A DNA stretch of 64,000 nt from Desulfopila sp. IMCC35008 (GCF_010646885.2 NZ_CP050700.1:3746501-3810500), one strand, 5' to 3'; shown: positions 9,376 through 19,338, numbered from the stretch's first letter. Numbers and translations are program-made. Notes: generated by a model not told the origin, from the letters alone.

Positions 9376-10032
9376 CTAATTCCTCAACATTTTCTTCATC
9401 CTCAAAACCGTTGCGACCTCAATAAGAATCTTCCCCATCTCCTCAGCTGCCGGACTCTTTTTCTTAAATTCAAGAACAGACTTACCGGTTATCAGGCTCT
9501 GTTTGTATGCCTCCCTGTCGTGCATCATCGTTTCAAAAGCAGGAAAGGAATAGTGCTTATTTAAGGCAACTTTAAAATCATTGGCCAGGATCGTTCTCGG
9601 CTTCACCCTATTCACCAGAAAGCGGCACTCCAGTTTGGGATTCACCTTATCCCTGATGACCTTGAGCGCCTGAACTGTCTTACCGACACCGCGAATATCA
9701 AGAGGACTTGGCTGCAGAGGAATTATCACCAGCCTTGAGACGGCAGCCGCCTGGTACATTATCTCATGGCTGTGTGGCGGGGTGTCGATGAAAAGTGCCT
9801 TGTATTTATGGACAATCGATTTGACGAGCCGATGTGGCTTTTTGGTGCCTTCATAAAGGGAGAGGTTGGCTCTTTTGTAATTCTGCAGGGTCTCGAGACA
9901 ACTTAACTGCTGATCCGCATCGATAAGGGCGACCTTATATGAAGCGCTCAACCCCGCCACCCCAAGAGCAAGATTCATCGAGACAGTGGATTTACCGACA
10001 CCACCTTTCTGACTTGCAATTGTTACAATCAT
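9376..10032 (-). CDS. ParA/MinD-like ATPase
   Basis: The protein has the deviant Walker A motif KGGVGKST near residue 9, Walker A' LIDADQQ, and Walker B ALFIDTPPHS. These are typical of ParA/Soj ATPases that move DNA or protein cargo along the nucleoid. The ATG at 10030-10032 has GAGG eight bases upstream and is preferred to the GTG at 10044. No ParB and no parS-like repeat are seen. The 190-base gap to the next gene shows no coding sequence. Lysine-rich C-terminus; about 218 residues, short for chromosomal ParA but usual for orphan or plasmid forms. Confidence 0.85.
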   Translation of the reverse strand: MIVTIASQKGGVGKSTVSMNLALGVAGLSASYKVALIDADQQLSCLETLQNYKRANLSLYEGTKKPHRLVKSIVHKYKALFIDTPPHSHEIMYQAAAVSRLVIIPLQPSPLDIRGVGKTVQALKVIRDKVNPKLECRFLVNRVKPRTILANDFKVALNKHYSFPAFETMMHDREAYKQSLITGKSVLEFKKKSPAAEEMGKILIEVATVLRMKKMLRN

Positions 10033-10298
10033 GACTGTCCTCACCGTCTAAAATTGCATTACCGCCCCTGGGATTGTCGCAACAGATCATTGCATAACAA
10101 ACCAATCCCGTCGACTTTGACACCCTTTCAAGGGTATGCCATTTAGCAAGATATTTCAATCAGTTATTTTGACATTCATCAAAGTTGAAAATAACTCGCA
10201 AGCTGGGCTGACACCAATTTCTGAGAACTGAAAAAGCCCTTTTATATTGAATATTAATCGGCCAGACTTATAACTTAAGAGTACCTTGAAAAATCAAA

Positions 10299-10431
10299 AG
10301 TTCGAAATCTCCGCTTATCTGTGCAAATTCGAGGCACATTTAAAATGTAACTTCAGGCGTATAATTGAGATATTGAGGATCCAATTTTGAATGCAACGCC
10401 AAAGTTGACCGTATGAGCAGTTTTTCAGGGA
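10299..10431. repeat. Intergenic repeat, copy A
   Basis: This copy shares ordered blocks with 13677-13836: TTCGAARTCTMCGCTTATCTG, CGAGGCA, a CAGGCRTATAATTGA block, a TTTTGAA block followed by AACG, then TTGACC and GCAGTTTT. Spacing between blocks varies by small indels. It fills most of the 10033-10474 gap, upstream of the gene at 10475. The rest of this gap shows no coding sequence. Confidence 0.75.
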
Positions 10432-10474
10432 TAGCCTTTAGCGTAGTTTGAAAACTAATTCCAGGGAGGGGTAT

Positions 10475-10873
10475 ATGACATTGCAGGAAAAAGCGGTAAA
10501 GAGACTTGAAGTTGAACTTCTTGCAGGAGGAAACAGGAATTCATACAATCTGACCCCTTCGCCCGTGGTCCTCAGTTTTATCTACGCCATAGAAACCGAA
10601 TTGACTCCTTTTGAGCTGACACTGAGCACTTTAAAGAAAGGGGATACTGTAACAGTTGAGCTGTCCGGCCCTGAGCTCAAATCCTACTTCGGCAGTCTTT
10701 ATGGCAAGGTCATTGATCTCACCAGGATGCACTTGATTCCGACAAAAATTTTCTTGAGGTTGACCTTGCAGAACTGGAGTGACACAACACCCACAGAGGT
10801 GGTACAAGCCATGGCCAGGGCTACAGGACACGGTAGTTGCGGTGGTGGTTGTGGCTGCGGGTGCAGCGGCTAG
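10475..10873 (+). CDS. Hypothetical protein with Gly-Cys-rich tail
   Basis: The ATG at 10475 has GGGAGGGG just upstream, giving 132 residues; an upstream in-frame TTG at 10448 lacks such a site. The body looks like a small alpha/beta domain (LTLSTLKKGDTVTVELSG, GSLYGKVIDLTRM). The last 14 residues, HGSCGGGCGCGCSG, hold four cysteines among glycines. I do not recognise the family. The tail could bind metal or be processed. No signal peptide is present. Confidence 0.65.
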   Translation: MTLQEKAVKRLEVELLAGGNRNSYNLTPSPVVLSFIYAIETELTPFELTLSTLKKGDTVTVELSGPELKSYFGSLYGKVIDLTRMHLIPTKIFLRLTLQNWSDTTPTEVVQAMARATGHGSCGGGCGCGCSG

Positions 10874-10964
10874 AAGAATTGAAAACGTGACAACACCTGC
10901 CGTCTCTTCAGTATTTAAAGTGGTCGTAATCAGTGGTCGATCAACACCATGAGCAGTCCAGGGC

Positions 10965-11597
10965 TCATTTCATGAAATAATCGATCAATTGACGAAAAGT
11001 ATTAAAAGCGATTCTGGCTTCTTTAACGTCACCAAAACCATAAGCGGCATAGCCGAACTGAGCACCGGCACTTTCAGTCGCCTCCTGATCCCCTTGTGTA
11101 TCTCCGATATAGATGGGATTCTGGAGGTTATGTTGTTGCACGAGCAACCGTATCATCTCGGACTTGCCCACACCGGAATCACCGTAACAGTCCTGGCCTT
11201 TAAAAAGGTGTTCAACCGCATACTGCTGCCAGAACGATTGCAAATACCAGGACTGACAATTGCTTACCAGATACAGCCCGTAAGAACCGGACAGTTGCTG
11301 AAGCCCTTCGACAACATCCGGAAAAACAACCCCGCCCGAGACTTCGATTGAGAACTTTTCTTTTTCGTCCAGCAAGGGTTCGAGAGCGTGACAATCAACG
11401 TCATCCAGATGACCGAAAAGTGATGTAATGCAATCGCTAAACGGTAGGCCACACACTCCACGAATATCATCCGCGGTCACCCGGAAATTTGCCAGGTCAG
11501 TGAGGGAAAGTGCTGCATTCCATCCCTCGGCGGTTGCTTCCGTGGCATCCCACAGGGTTCCGTCCAGATCAAAGATTATTGAATCGTACTTACGCAT
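10965..11597 (-). CDS. HAD-superfamily hydrolase (phosphoglycolate phosphatase-like)
   Basis: The 210-residue protein carries HAD motif I (IIFDLDGTLWD, nucleophile Asp near residue 10), motif II (YLVSNCQ), motif III lysine in GVGKSEMI, and motif IV (YIGDTQGDQEA). A helical cap lies between motifs I and II, as in class I phosphatases of the Gph/PGMB type. The substrate cannot be told from sequence. It is transcribed away from the glycosyltransferase gene at 11768. Confidence 0.88.
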   Translation of the reverse strand: MRKYDSIIFDLDGTLWDATEATAEGWNAALSLTDLANFRVTADDIRGVCGLPFSDCITSLFGHLDDVDCHALEPLLDEKEKFSIEVSGGVVFPDVVEGLQQLSGSYGLYLVSNCQSWYLQSFWQQYAVEHLFKGQDCYGDSGVGKSEMIRLLVQQHNLQNPIYIGDTQGDQEATESAGAQFGYAAYGFGDVKEARIAFNTFRQLIDYFMK

Positions 11598-11767
11598 TGT
11601 TATATGTCTCTCTTATGGGTATTTTTATCTTACAACTGCTATTTCGTCGAATCACAGCGTTGCAACTTGATTTCTTATCCTCTTTAGGCCGGATTTATCA
11701 CAAACATTATTCATGTAATTCCGATTCCGGGAAAAAATCATACTCAATGATTGCTGTGAGGTAAACC

Positions 11768-12937
11768 ATGACCTTCTCGATTATTCTCTTACTCACGGCA
11801 TTGCTGTTTTTCATCATCCATCTCTATGTCTTTATAGACATCATAGCGGGCCTGAGCCGCATGGGGCTCTTAAGGGAGAAGAAGAGAAGCGCAGGGGAGC
11901 AACCCAAGGTTACCGTTATTGTCCCTGCCTGCAATGAAGAAAAGACAATCGGCCCTGCCTTGCAGAGCCTTCTCAGCCAGGATTATTCAAATCTTGAAAT
12001 AGCAGTTGTCGATGACCGCTCGGATGATACAACCGGCGAGGTTGTCGCAACAATGCAGCCCCACTCCCGACATCCCTTACGATTACTGAGAATCGACCAC
12101 CTCCCGGAGGACTGGCTGGGAAAACCTCATGCCCTGCAGAAAGCTGCCGAACAGAGCGAGGCTGACATTTTTCTCTTTACAGATGCCGATATCATGATGG
12201 AGCGCAGTTCGATATCCCGGGCGGTAGCCGCAATGATAGAAGACAATATTGACCACCTTTCAGTAACGTTTCAGCCACTCGGAAATAATTTCCTGCTCAA
12301 TGCCATGATTCTTGATGCTGCCAGCGGACTTCTGGCACTGTTTAAACCCTGGAAAGTTGATAATAATAAAAACAGGTATTTTTTCGGGGTCGGTGCGTTC
12401 AACATGATACGTGCCGGTTGCTATTTCGAATGTGGGGGCCACCGCACAATAAAGATGCACCCGATTGATGATCTCATGCTCGGCAAGATCGTAAAACAAA
12501 ACGGCTTCAGACAAAAATGTCTCCTTGGTTATCGTATGATAACAGTGCATTGGTACAATTCGGTTCCGGAAATGGTTGATGGCCTGGCGAAGAACTCATT
12601 CAGTGTCTTTCATTACCGACCCTGGTTGGCAGCGCTTTCTGTATGTTTCATGTTCCTTGTCGCCGCCCTCCCCTTTGGGGGGATGGTTCTGGTGTCAGGC
12701 CCGGCGTTCTGGTTGTTTGCAGGAACCTTTACTCTTCGACTTACCGGTTTTGCCCTTGGTGCCATTCTCTGCCGTATGGCACCGCTGACGCTCATCGGAG
12801 CCATATTTGCTCCTTTTATCACACTCTATATTGTTGCCAGAGCCGCTGTAAAAACAATTCGAAATAAAGGAATCACCTGGCGTGGTACCTTTTACCCATT
12901 AAATAAACTTCGCAAGAGCGCTCCTCTCCTGTTTTAA
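11768..12937 (+). CDS. Membrane-anchored glycosyltransferase, family 2
   Basis: The 389-residue protein has an N-terminal membrane helix (about 4-28), then a GT-A domain: VTVIVPACNEEKTIGPAL, VDDRSDDTT, the DxD-type metal motif FTDADIMM, and HPIDDLMLGKIV. Three or more hydrophobic helices occur at about 280-365. The architecture matches processive or membrane-lipid glycosyltransferases such as CrtQ or HpnB; the LPEDWLGKPHAL segment is typical of that group. GAGG lies eight bases before the ATG. Substrate not determined. Confidence 0.85.
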   Translation: MTFSIILLLTALLFFIIHLYVFIDIIAGLSRMGLLREKKRSAGEQPKVTVIVPACNEEKTIGPALQSLLSQDYSNLEIAVVDDRSDDTTGEVVATMQPHSRHPLRLLRIDHLPEDWLGKPHALQKAAEQSEADIFLFTDADIMMERSSISRAVAAMIEDNIDHLSVTFQPLGNNFLLNAMILDAASGLLALFKPWKVDNNKNRYFFGVGAFNMIRAGCYFECGGHRTIKMHPIDDLMLGKIVKQNGFRQKCLLGYRMITVHWYNSVPEMVDGLAKNSFSVFHYRPWLAALSVCFMFLVAALPFGGMVLVSGPAFWLFAGTFTLRLTGFALGAILCRMAPLTLIGAIFAPFITLYIVARAAVKTIRNKGITWRGTFYPLNKLRKSAPLLF

Positions 12938-13047
12938 TGCAACAGCAAGGTAAACTCGCAACTACATTCCTGATGTCCCCTGTTGCTCCGCTGAAAAAGA
13001 GGCTGAGTTACAGGGAGAATCATGAGTACATCTTAACACCAATATAA

Positions 13048-13656
13048 ATGAGAAGCCCTATGGATAATACATCGATAAAAATGTTGCTTGAAGACCTCTG
13101 CTCAATGGCAGCTGAACTTCTAACCCTGAATGCCGAAAAGCTGCAGATCAGAAAATCAGAGCTGGATGCATATGTAGATGCAGTTACAGAAAAAATGTCC
13201 GGTCCTTCCAAACACATCGCAGGCCGGGAGTTTGAGAAATGCCGGGTGTACGCACGGGAATGGATAAAGGTCTATAGCGATACAACGTTTGACGACACGT
13301 TGAAAAACGACATTTTGAAAGAAGATGCGGCAGAGTTTTTCTTCACCGTGGATGAACGGATAATAGGTGTCCAGAAAAAATTCTTCCTGCTCGGCATGCA
13401 GGAGGAAGTCATGTCACCAAGTGAACCCTTTTCTCCTAAACAACGAGAAGCAATAATCGCAAAAACAAAAATCAGGATGCTGGCAAGGGCTCAAAACCTT
13501 AAACCAACCAGCAAAACCAAACCGGCCACATCAGCAGATCATGCCGATACGGAACGCCTCTGGTACTTTGGCGACAGGCAGAACCTCCTGCAATCTAGCG
13601 AAGCCGGCCTTTCAGACCGGGAGGCTCTCAACTATCTGCTTGGCAGTTCCAACTAG
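13048..13656 (+). CDS. Hypothetical protein, 202 residues
   Basis: I do not recognise this protein. It is mainly helical, without signal or membrane segments. The middle (YAREWIKVYSDTTFDDTL, FFFTVDERIIGVQKKFF) is hydrophobic-patterned and the C-terminal 60 residues are polar and Ala/Lys/Thr-rich. Two starts are possible, ATG 13048 and ATG 13060, both with weak ribosome sites. A four-codon ORF (MSTS) with a good AGGGAG site starts at 13021, just ahead. Confidence 0.55.
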   Translation: MRSPMDNTSIKMLLEDLCSMAAELLTLNAEKLQIRKSELDAYVDAVTEKMSGPSKHIAGREFEKCRVYAREWIKVYSDTTFDDTLKNDILKEDAAEFFFTVDERIIGVQKKFFLLGMQEEVMSPSEPFSPKQREAIIAKTKIRMLARAQNLKPTSKTKPATSADHADTERLWYFGDRQNLLQSSEAGLSDREALNYLLGSSN

Positions 13657-13676
13657 TTTCCATCCTCAAACTAGGC

Positions 13677-13836
13677 GTTTCGAAGTCTACGCTTATCTGG
13701 TCAAGACCGAGGCATGTGAAAACTTTTACCGCAGGCATATAATTGATATTTCGGAGTCTCGTTCCTCACGTACCGAAGGATAAAATTTTGAACATAACGA
13801 AGATATTGACCCAAAGGGCAGTTTTAGGATGGGAAC
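13677..13836. repeat. Intergenic repeat, copy B
   Basis: This is the second copy of the repeat at 10299-10431, same strand, beginning TTCGAAGTCTACGCTTATCTG and ending with TTGACCCAAAGGGCAGTTTT. Blocks shared with copy A include CGAGGCA, GCAGGCATATAATTGA and AATTTTGAA. It lies between the genes at 13048 and 13876. Confidence 0.75.
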
Positions 13837-13875
13837 CAACTAGAAACCGCCCTTGTCAGGCCTGACTGATAACGA

Positions 13876-14277
13876 TCAGGCATCCATTTTCTCCCTGAAT
13901 GCACAATAACCAGGACGAGGACCTATCTGCGGATGATTCCGGCAGGTATCAGGTCGTTTCGAGTAAATGGTGCAATGTCTGGTCAGGCTATCCAGATAGA
14001 TACAGTCCCCGTTCGCCATCCTGGCAAGGGTGAATGTTTTGGTTTTGGAATGAAAGTGTTCAACCAGCCTCTTTTTTATGAGCCTTCGGGCCACGAACTT
14101 GAGCTCATCCTCCAGTTCAAACTCATCCATTAACTCCATTCGTACCAAATCCTCTGGCTTGACTTCAACAGGTAGACTGCAGCACGAGGCACTACAATGA
14201 TAACATAATTTTTTCCTGTATTTTGACCAGGTAGCGGTATTATCCATATCTGCCCGGGCAACAGGTAACTGCATCAT
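13876..14277 (-). CDS. YkgJ-family cysteine-cluster protein
   Basis: The 133-residue protein has the full YkgJ/UPF0153 pattern: CYHCSASCCSLPVEV, GDCIYLDSLTRHCTIYSKRPDTCRNHP and a final GYCAF. The family is thought to coordinate zinc or an iron-sulfur cluster; biochemical function is mostly unknown. AAAGGAG lies nine bases before the first ATG. A GCCTGA...TCAGGC hairpin overlaps the stop codon. Confidence 0.82.
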   Translation of the reverse strand: MMQLPVARADMDNTATWSKYRKKLCYHCSASCCSLPVEVKPEDLVRMELMDEFELEDELKFVARRLIKKRLVEHFHSKTKTFTLARMANGDCIYLDSLTRHCTIYSKRPDTCRNHPQIGPRPGYCAFREKMDA

Positions 14278-14571
14278 GACTTATAACTCCTTTCTGAAAA
14301 AAAGTGACTTTCCTACCATAATCAGACCGGAATTACGATATTTTTCATAACAAGGGAAACACTATGCGTTACAAGCTGAATACAGAGTTGCCTCATCCGT
14401 TCAGACCTTGAACCCCACACCCATCGCCCTCTTTTTATCATAGCAGCCTGTACTTTTTACGAATCAGGGGACAGCTCTTTTTGACACCATGATGTTTTAC
14501 GAGTATATCAATACATGACCTCGCCAATTTTTTAATGGACCGATACTGAAAAAACAGTAGGAGGAAGCATC

Positions 14572-14724
14572 ATGACTGAAACAGTGAATAACGACATCCC
14601 GGAGAAAAAAGAGATAAAAGAAGAACCGGAACAGGCGTGGTATGATGTTTTGGTTAAGGTCGTTCAGGAATTCTTAGATTTTAATATGCACACCTACAAG
14701 ACAGAGAAGACGCCACGACTGTAG
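14572..14724 (+). CDS. Small acidic protein, 50 residues
   Basis: This short ORF has an AGGAGG site six bases before its ATG. The product starts with a charged, Glu/Lys-rich stretch (DIPEKKEIKEEPEQ) followed by an amphipathic segment (WYDVLVKVVQEFLDF) and a basic end. I do not recognise it. The strong ribosome site is the main reason for calling it. Confidence 0.5.
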   Translation: MTETVNNDIPEKKEIKEEPEQAWYDVLVKVVQEFLDFNMHTYKTEKTPRL

Positions 14725-14883
14725 CATAGCACCTTCTCAAAAAAGGGCTTTACCGGACCAATCCAAAGCGCCCCTGCCTTGACAGAAAAAAGGGAAGCGC
14801 TCCGCAACCGTGGGGACATATCTCATGTTATTCCCGTAGCGACCTGCTGTTAAAGGTGCTTTGAGAAGAAGGCCGAAGCCTCC

Positions 14884-15843
14884 TCATTCTTTCGGCTCCA
14901 GATAGTACCTGATGATACGCTGCACTTCGGGTGTAAACATATTCTCCTTACTCACCAGGAGCATATCTGTATAGAGTAGCGGCTCCACCTTCTCTTCCAG
15001 AATCAACCTATTAGCAATTTCTACTCCCATATAGCCCATCTGAAATGGATTTTGCAGAATAGTCGCATCCATCCCATTGCTGAAAAGAGCCTCTCTGACA
15101 GTTACATTGAAATCAAAACCGATAAATTTGATCTCCGAAGTATACCGCCCCTCATTCAGTGCACGCAGGATGCCGAGACTAGCCTCTTCACCAACGGAGA
15201 AGATTCCTTTCACATCAGGCTGATCGCGCAGCAAATACGACATAGTCCGATATGCCTCACCCATCGAAGCACCGACATAGGGATCGGCTACAACCTGAAT
15301 TTGCGGATATTCCGATACGAGAGTCTCCAAAAAAGACTGCTCACGTTTTTGGGTGGAGGCATGGCCTTTAATGTGCCTTGCAAGGATAACTTTCCCGGAA
15401 TTTCCTATTAATGCAGCCAGGTGGTCAGCAGCCATCTTCCCGGCAATTGCATTATTCGACGCAATGACACAGGTATGATAGGAGGAGGTCATATCAGAGT
15501 CCACAAGAACGACCTTGATACCCTTTTCAACCGCATGTTTAAGAGCCGGGGCCGTCGCGCTTTCATGATTCGGCGCCAAAACAATAGCATCAACCTTCTG
15601 CTTAATCCCATATTCAATGATATGTAATTGTGCATCGTGATGATTTTCGGAAAAAGGAGCACGAACGGTAACCTCCACGCCAAGTGTCCTTCCAGCCTTC
15701 ATGGCACCTTCACTGACAAGTGCCCAGAATGTAGCTTTCTCCCCCTTCGGAATAACCAAAACCTCATGTTTTGCGTAAATCGCCGTTGCAGTACAAAAAG
15801 AAAGTATCAGGTGTAACACATAGATTCGTACCAGCTGTACCAT
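14884..15843 (-). CDS. Periplasmic sugar-type binding protein (RbsB-like), orphan
   Basis: The 319-residue protein has a signal peptide (cleavage after TAIYA, about residue 24) and a type I periplasmic binding fold: FWALVSEGAMKAGRTLGVEV, DAIVLAPNHESA, VVLVDSD, GKVILARHIKGHASTQKRE, FSVGEEASLGIL, IKFIGFD. It would bind a sugar or similar ligand. No ABC ATPase or permease is near, so it is more likely to present a ligand to a sensor or chemoreceptor; two chemoreceptor genes start 1.5 kb downstream on the other strand. GAGGGG precedes the ATG by six bases. Confidence 0.82.
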   Translation of the reverse strand: MVQLVRIYVLHLILSFCTATAIYAKHEVLVIPKGEKATFWALVSEGAMKAGRTLGVEVTVRAPFSENHHDAQLHIIEYGIKQKVDAIVLAPNHESATAPALKHAVEKGIKVVLVDSDMTSSYHTCVIASNNAIAGKMAADHLAALIGNSGKVILARHIKGHASTQKREQSFLETLVSEYPQIQVVADPYVGASMGEAYRTMSYLLRDQPDVKGIFSVGEEASLGILRALNEGRYTSEIKFIGFDFNVTVREALFSNGMDATILQNPFQMGYMGVEIANRLILEEKVEPLLYTDMLLVSKENMFTPEVQRIIRYYLEPKE

Positions 15844-16082
15844 TATCTACCCCTCACTCATCCCACCAGACATGAGACATGCAATAAAGTGTGCTGCAGG
15901 AAGACCGCCTGAAAACATCCCGATTTGATGCAACATTTTATCACTTATCACCACGGCAGGTAAACACCCCCCACAATAAAACAGCTATATCATTGTATTT
16001 CAGTAAAAAAATGCCCTCTTCTCCGGGTGTCACCGTAAGAGCGTACTTTTGCCTGTCGTTGTTTGACCTGCAACGACCTCAT

Positions 16083-16337
16083 TCAGAATTGCTTGCCATC
16101 AATGTTTTTCTTTAGTTGCGCAATGTCGAGTCCAAGTGCAAGGCACTCCTTCCCTTGCATGCATCGTTCTGCATCCATCAATGCCAGAAAATGGTCCAGG
16201 CTGTGAGTGTCTTTATTCATATGAACGACCCATGCCTTCTCAGAATGATCGAGAGCGACCTTGATATCTATGCCGCAAACCCCAATGTCCGGATAGAGCG
16301 AAACTATTTTCTCACATAATTGTTTTTCGGTAAACAT
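16083..16337 (-). CDS. Hypothetical 84-residue protein
   Basis: The ATG at 16335-16337 follows GGAGG and GAGG sites, so the longer reading from 16394 is not preferred. The product begins MFTEKQLCEKIVSLYPDIGV and has a WVVHMNKDTHSLDHFL segment and three cysteines. It looks like a small cytoplasmic alpha/beta protein of unknown role. Confidence 0.55.
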   Translation of the reverse strand: MFTEKQLCEKIVSLYPDIGVCGIDIKVALDHSEKAWVVHMNKDTHSLDHFLALMDAERCMQGKECLALGLDIAQLKKNIDGKQF

Positions 16338-16898
16338 GACCTCTACCTCCATAGAAGAGAATGAGAATAATTCCCACACAGAGAATATATGCATTTATGT
16401 GGGTTTTACATCTCTCTGGAAGTTCTCCCCTTGGGTCATGTTTATGAAGTTCTGCAAAGTGTATCAGTACCGTTGTTACCATGATCTGTGCGAGCTCCTG
16501 CTGTCTTTAACAGTCAGGTTGTCTTATAATCAGTATCAGCACTATTACAGATACACATCTGGCGGTGCGCGCCATTCAATTATCAATTGGCGCCAGCCCC
16601 CCTATACGCCACCAAACATATCCTTTCCCAACAAAGTGAAGGGGAAGATTTTACTGCCTCATGATTCAAATATTGTGTCCAGGCAGACCATGCCGAAAAG
16701 AGAATAAGCGGTTGCCGAAGAAGCATTACCACCTTTGACTTTCATGATCTATTATATTTTTTAAAGACACCTGATCATGTCGGTTCCCGAAGATCTCATA
16801 AAGGTGTCCATTTTGACGAGGTGACAGAAACAAGACGATCACCCCGGTTGTGCTGCAAGAACGATAATTTAAACAATTTATTTATAAGGAAACCCCAA
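16338..16898. other. 561-bp region without a convincing gene
   Basis: A 123-codon plus-strand frame exists here (16336-16707), but its composition is Tyr/His/Cys-rich, it has no ribosome site and it resembles no protein. I see no RNA gene or repeat. Confidence 0.4.
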
Positions 16899-17063
16899 AT
16901 GACACTACAGGAACAATACAATTTAGTACCGGGTAATTATGCGAAAGAAATGGCTTCCATCTCGGTATGGCCCCATCTCAAAAGTATGGTCGCAGAGGTT
17001 GCTGAACTCGTAGGAAAGCAGGTTGCAAACCTCCGATCCACAGAACAGAAGTCAGAAGGCTAA
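16899..17063 (+). CDS. Small protein, 54 residues
   Basis: The ATG at 16899 follows AAGGAAA by about eight bases. The product (MTLQEQYNLVPGNYAKEM, then a helical segment LKSMVAEVAELVGKQVANL) looks like a genuine short helical protein. No family is recognised. It lies upstream of the chemoreceptor genes. Confidence 0.45.
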   Translation: MTLQEQYNLVPGNYAKEMASISVWPHLKSMVAEVAELVGKQVANLRSTEQKSEG

Positions 17064-17080
17064 AAGCCACTATGAGTTGT

Positions 17081-17118
17081 AAGATTCGTTCATCTCATAG
17101 ATGAGGTGAACGAGTCTT
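17081..17118 (+). terminator. Hairpin after the small ORF
   Basis: TCGTTCA (17085-17091) and TGAACGA (17107-17113) pair, with further complementary bases outside and inside (CTCAT/ATGAG). No clear T-run follows, so termination is uncertain. Confidence 0.4.
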
Positions 17119-17368
17119 CAAATAACCCACCATCCCCTGTATCTCACGCTCTCCCCGACAACTCCACCACCCTACCCCTTAGCGCTGTATCCAGGCCACT
17201 CACCCTGAAATTGCCTGTCATGCTTGTTCCCCAGAGTCCTGAATCGGCTACACCAGCCTGAACATCTTGAAATATGAGATTTTTTATGGAATCATTGATC
17301 GTACTTAAAACTTAGCGGTTTCCAGTGTTGTACTGTTAAGTTTTTCAATATTAATTGCTGAGTGGTGG

Positions 17369-19300
17369 ATGATGAAAAACTGGAAGATTAGAACACAGTT
17401 GGGAGTAGGCTTTGGGGTGGTTCTCTGCTTAACGATTATTGTGGGTATCAGCGGTTTGTATTCCCTCAACAAGGTATTGGAGGCATCCGAACTTTTTAGA
17501 AGAATCAATTCAGAACAGGAACTTTTCAGTCAGATCAAGGAACAGGTTTCTACCTTTGTATTAAACGGCCATACTGATGGTCGGGAAAAACAGGAAATTG
17601 CCAAATCTATAGTTTTAGAAAAACTTCAGGAGAATATTGTTTCGCTGGAAGAAAGGGTTGCCATATCAAACCCCAGTGAGAAAGCAAGTATTGAGCGTTC
17701 ACTTTCCTCTTTTCGTTTGTATCATGATAATTTTGCATCGTATGCTCGTCTTGAGAAAGAAAAAGCACATTATTCCACTATAATTACTGAAGCGTCTCTG
17801 GGGCTACCGGAAGTCATTAATGAGGGGAAATTCAAGGTTGAGAAAATGACCTTGGCCGCCAGTGCTAACCATAGCAAAGTCACGGCCTATATGGAGAGGG
17901 CAAATGAAAAACGTCAACAGGATCTAGAAGGAGCTATGGCAGCGTTAAATAAAGCTATTGCAGACTGGCATGACTTTATTGGCAACAGCGAGATATTGTT
18001 AAAACAGCACTCGAGAATAACAGAGCAGATGACAATAATGCAGGAAGCTTTGGCAAATTATTCAGCTGCAGTCGCTACCCAGAAGAAGTTGTTTTCTGAC
18101 ATGATATCGGAAGAGAAAAGTATTTCTGCAAACATAACGCAGCTACTTAATGAGACAGAAAAAAATCTCAACAAGATGAAAAAACTAGCCTGGGTAGTAA
18201 TTCTTGGTGCCCTTGCTGTAGCTGTTCTTTTCGGTATTTGCTTTGCATGGCTCACCACTCGGTCTATCTCCGGTCCAATAGCTCAGGTAACAGCAGGCTT
18301 AAAAGATGTTGCAGAAGGGGAAGGCGACCTGACTAAAAGACTGGATATCCTGCTCAGGAATGAAGTTGGTGAGCTTGCCTCCTGGTTCAATGTGTTCATC
18401 AGTAAAATCAGCGATCTCATCTCAACCATCTCTGAAAACTCAAAGCAGCTCAATAGCTCCTCAGAAAAACTTCTCGGTATTTCAGAAAAGATGTCGACTG
18501 GCGCGGCTAATATGTCCGAATTGACAACATCAGTAGCAACAGCTTCAGATGATATGAGTTCCATGATGTCATCTGTTGCTGCAGCCAGTGAGCAGGCAGC
18601 TGCGAATGTCGGCCTGGTGGCCTCTGCAACCAGTGAAATGACAAGCTCCGTAGAGGAAATAGCAGTAAACAGCGAAAAAGCAAGAAGCGTAACACAAAGT
18701 GCTGTGGCGACTGCAGGAAGTGCAGCGGAAAAAGTCCATGATCTTGGTAAGGCAGCCGAGGCTATTTCAAAGGTTACAGAGGTCATCACTGAAATATCGG
18801 AGCAAACAAACCTCCTCGCTCTCAACGCGACCATTGAAGCTGCCAGAGCAGGGGAAGCAGGCAAGGGGTTCGCCGTTGTCGCCAATGAAATAAAAGAACT
18901 CGCTTCTCAAACGGCACGGGCAACCCTGGACATCAAGTCTAAAATTGATAGTATACAAGAATCTACCGGCCATACGGTTACTGAAATTGATGAGATCAGT
19001 AAAGTAATACAGGAGGTAAATGATACTGTTGGGGTCATTGCCACAGCGGTAGAGGAACAATCGGCCACGACCAGCGAAATAGCTGAAAACATTTCGCAAG
19101 CGGCCTCCGGCATTCAGGATGTCAACAAGAACGTTGCCCAAAGTTCGAGGGTCTCAACAGAGATTGCCAAGGATATTGGCGAAGTCAGTGAAGATTCCGG
19201 AGAAATGGCAAATGATAGTGGCATCGTAAAGGACAACGCAAACGAACTGGCAAAACTCGCAGGGGATTTACAATCACTAGTGAACAGCTTTAAATATTAA
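17369..19300 (+). CDS. Methyl-accepting chemotaxis protein
   Basis: The 643-residue receptor has TM1 (about 9-30), a helical periplasmic sensor (about 35-265, resembling a four-helix bundle) and TM2 (about 272-296). A HAMP domain follows (about 297-348; [24 protein letters not shown]). The signalling domain has the conserved tip [20 protein letters not shown] and [10 protein letters not shown]. It would relay ligand signals to CheA/CheW. There is no C-terminal CheR-tethering pentapeptide; it ends NSFKY. ATG 17369 or 17372 are both possible. A strong terminator follows. Confidence 0.93.
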   Translation: MMKNWKIRTQLGVGFGVVLCLTIIVGISGLYSLNKVLEASELFRRINSEQELFSQIKEQVSTFVLNGHTDGREKQEIAKSIVLEKLQENIVSLEERVAISNPSEKASIERSLSSFRLYHDNFASYARLEKEKAHYSTIITEASLGLPEVINEGKFKVEKMTLAASANHSKVTAYMERANEKRQQDLEGAMAALNKAIADWHDFIGNSEILLKQHSRITEQMTIMQEALANYSAAVATQKKLFSDMISEEKSISANITQLLNETEKNLNKMKKLAWVVILGALAVAVLFGICFAWLTTRSISGPIAQVTAGLKDVAEGEGDLTKRLDILLRNEVGELASWFNVFISKISDLISTISENSKQLNSSSEKLLGISEKMSTGAANMSELTTSVATASDDMSSMMSSVAAASEQAAANVGLVASATSEMTSSVEEIAVNSEKARSVTQSAVATAGSAAEKVHDLGKAAEAISKVTEVITEISEQTNLLALNATIEAARAGEAGKGFAVVANEIKELASQTARATLDIKSKIDSIQESTGHTVTEIDEISKVIQEVNDTVGVIATAVEEQSATTSEIAENISQAASGIQDVNKNVAQSSRVSTEIAKDIGEVSEDSGEMANDSGIVKDNANELAKLAGDLQSLVNSFKY

Positions 19301-19338
19301 TCCAGGTGCTGGTGGAGTAACAACCGTACTCATCAGTT

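Noticed and set aside
16336..16707. 123-codon plus-strand ORF
   Set aside because: It has no ribosome site, a Tyr/His/Cys-heavy composition, and begins inside the start of the opposing gene at 16083. I see no protein-like pattern.
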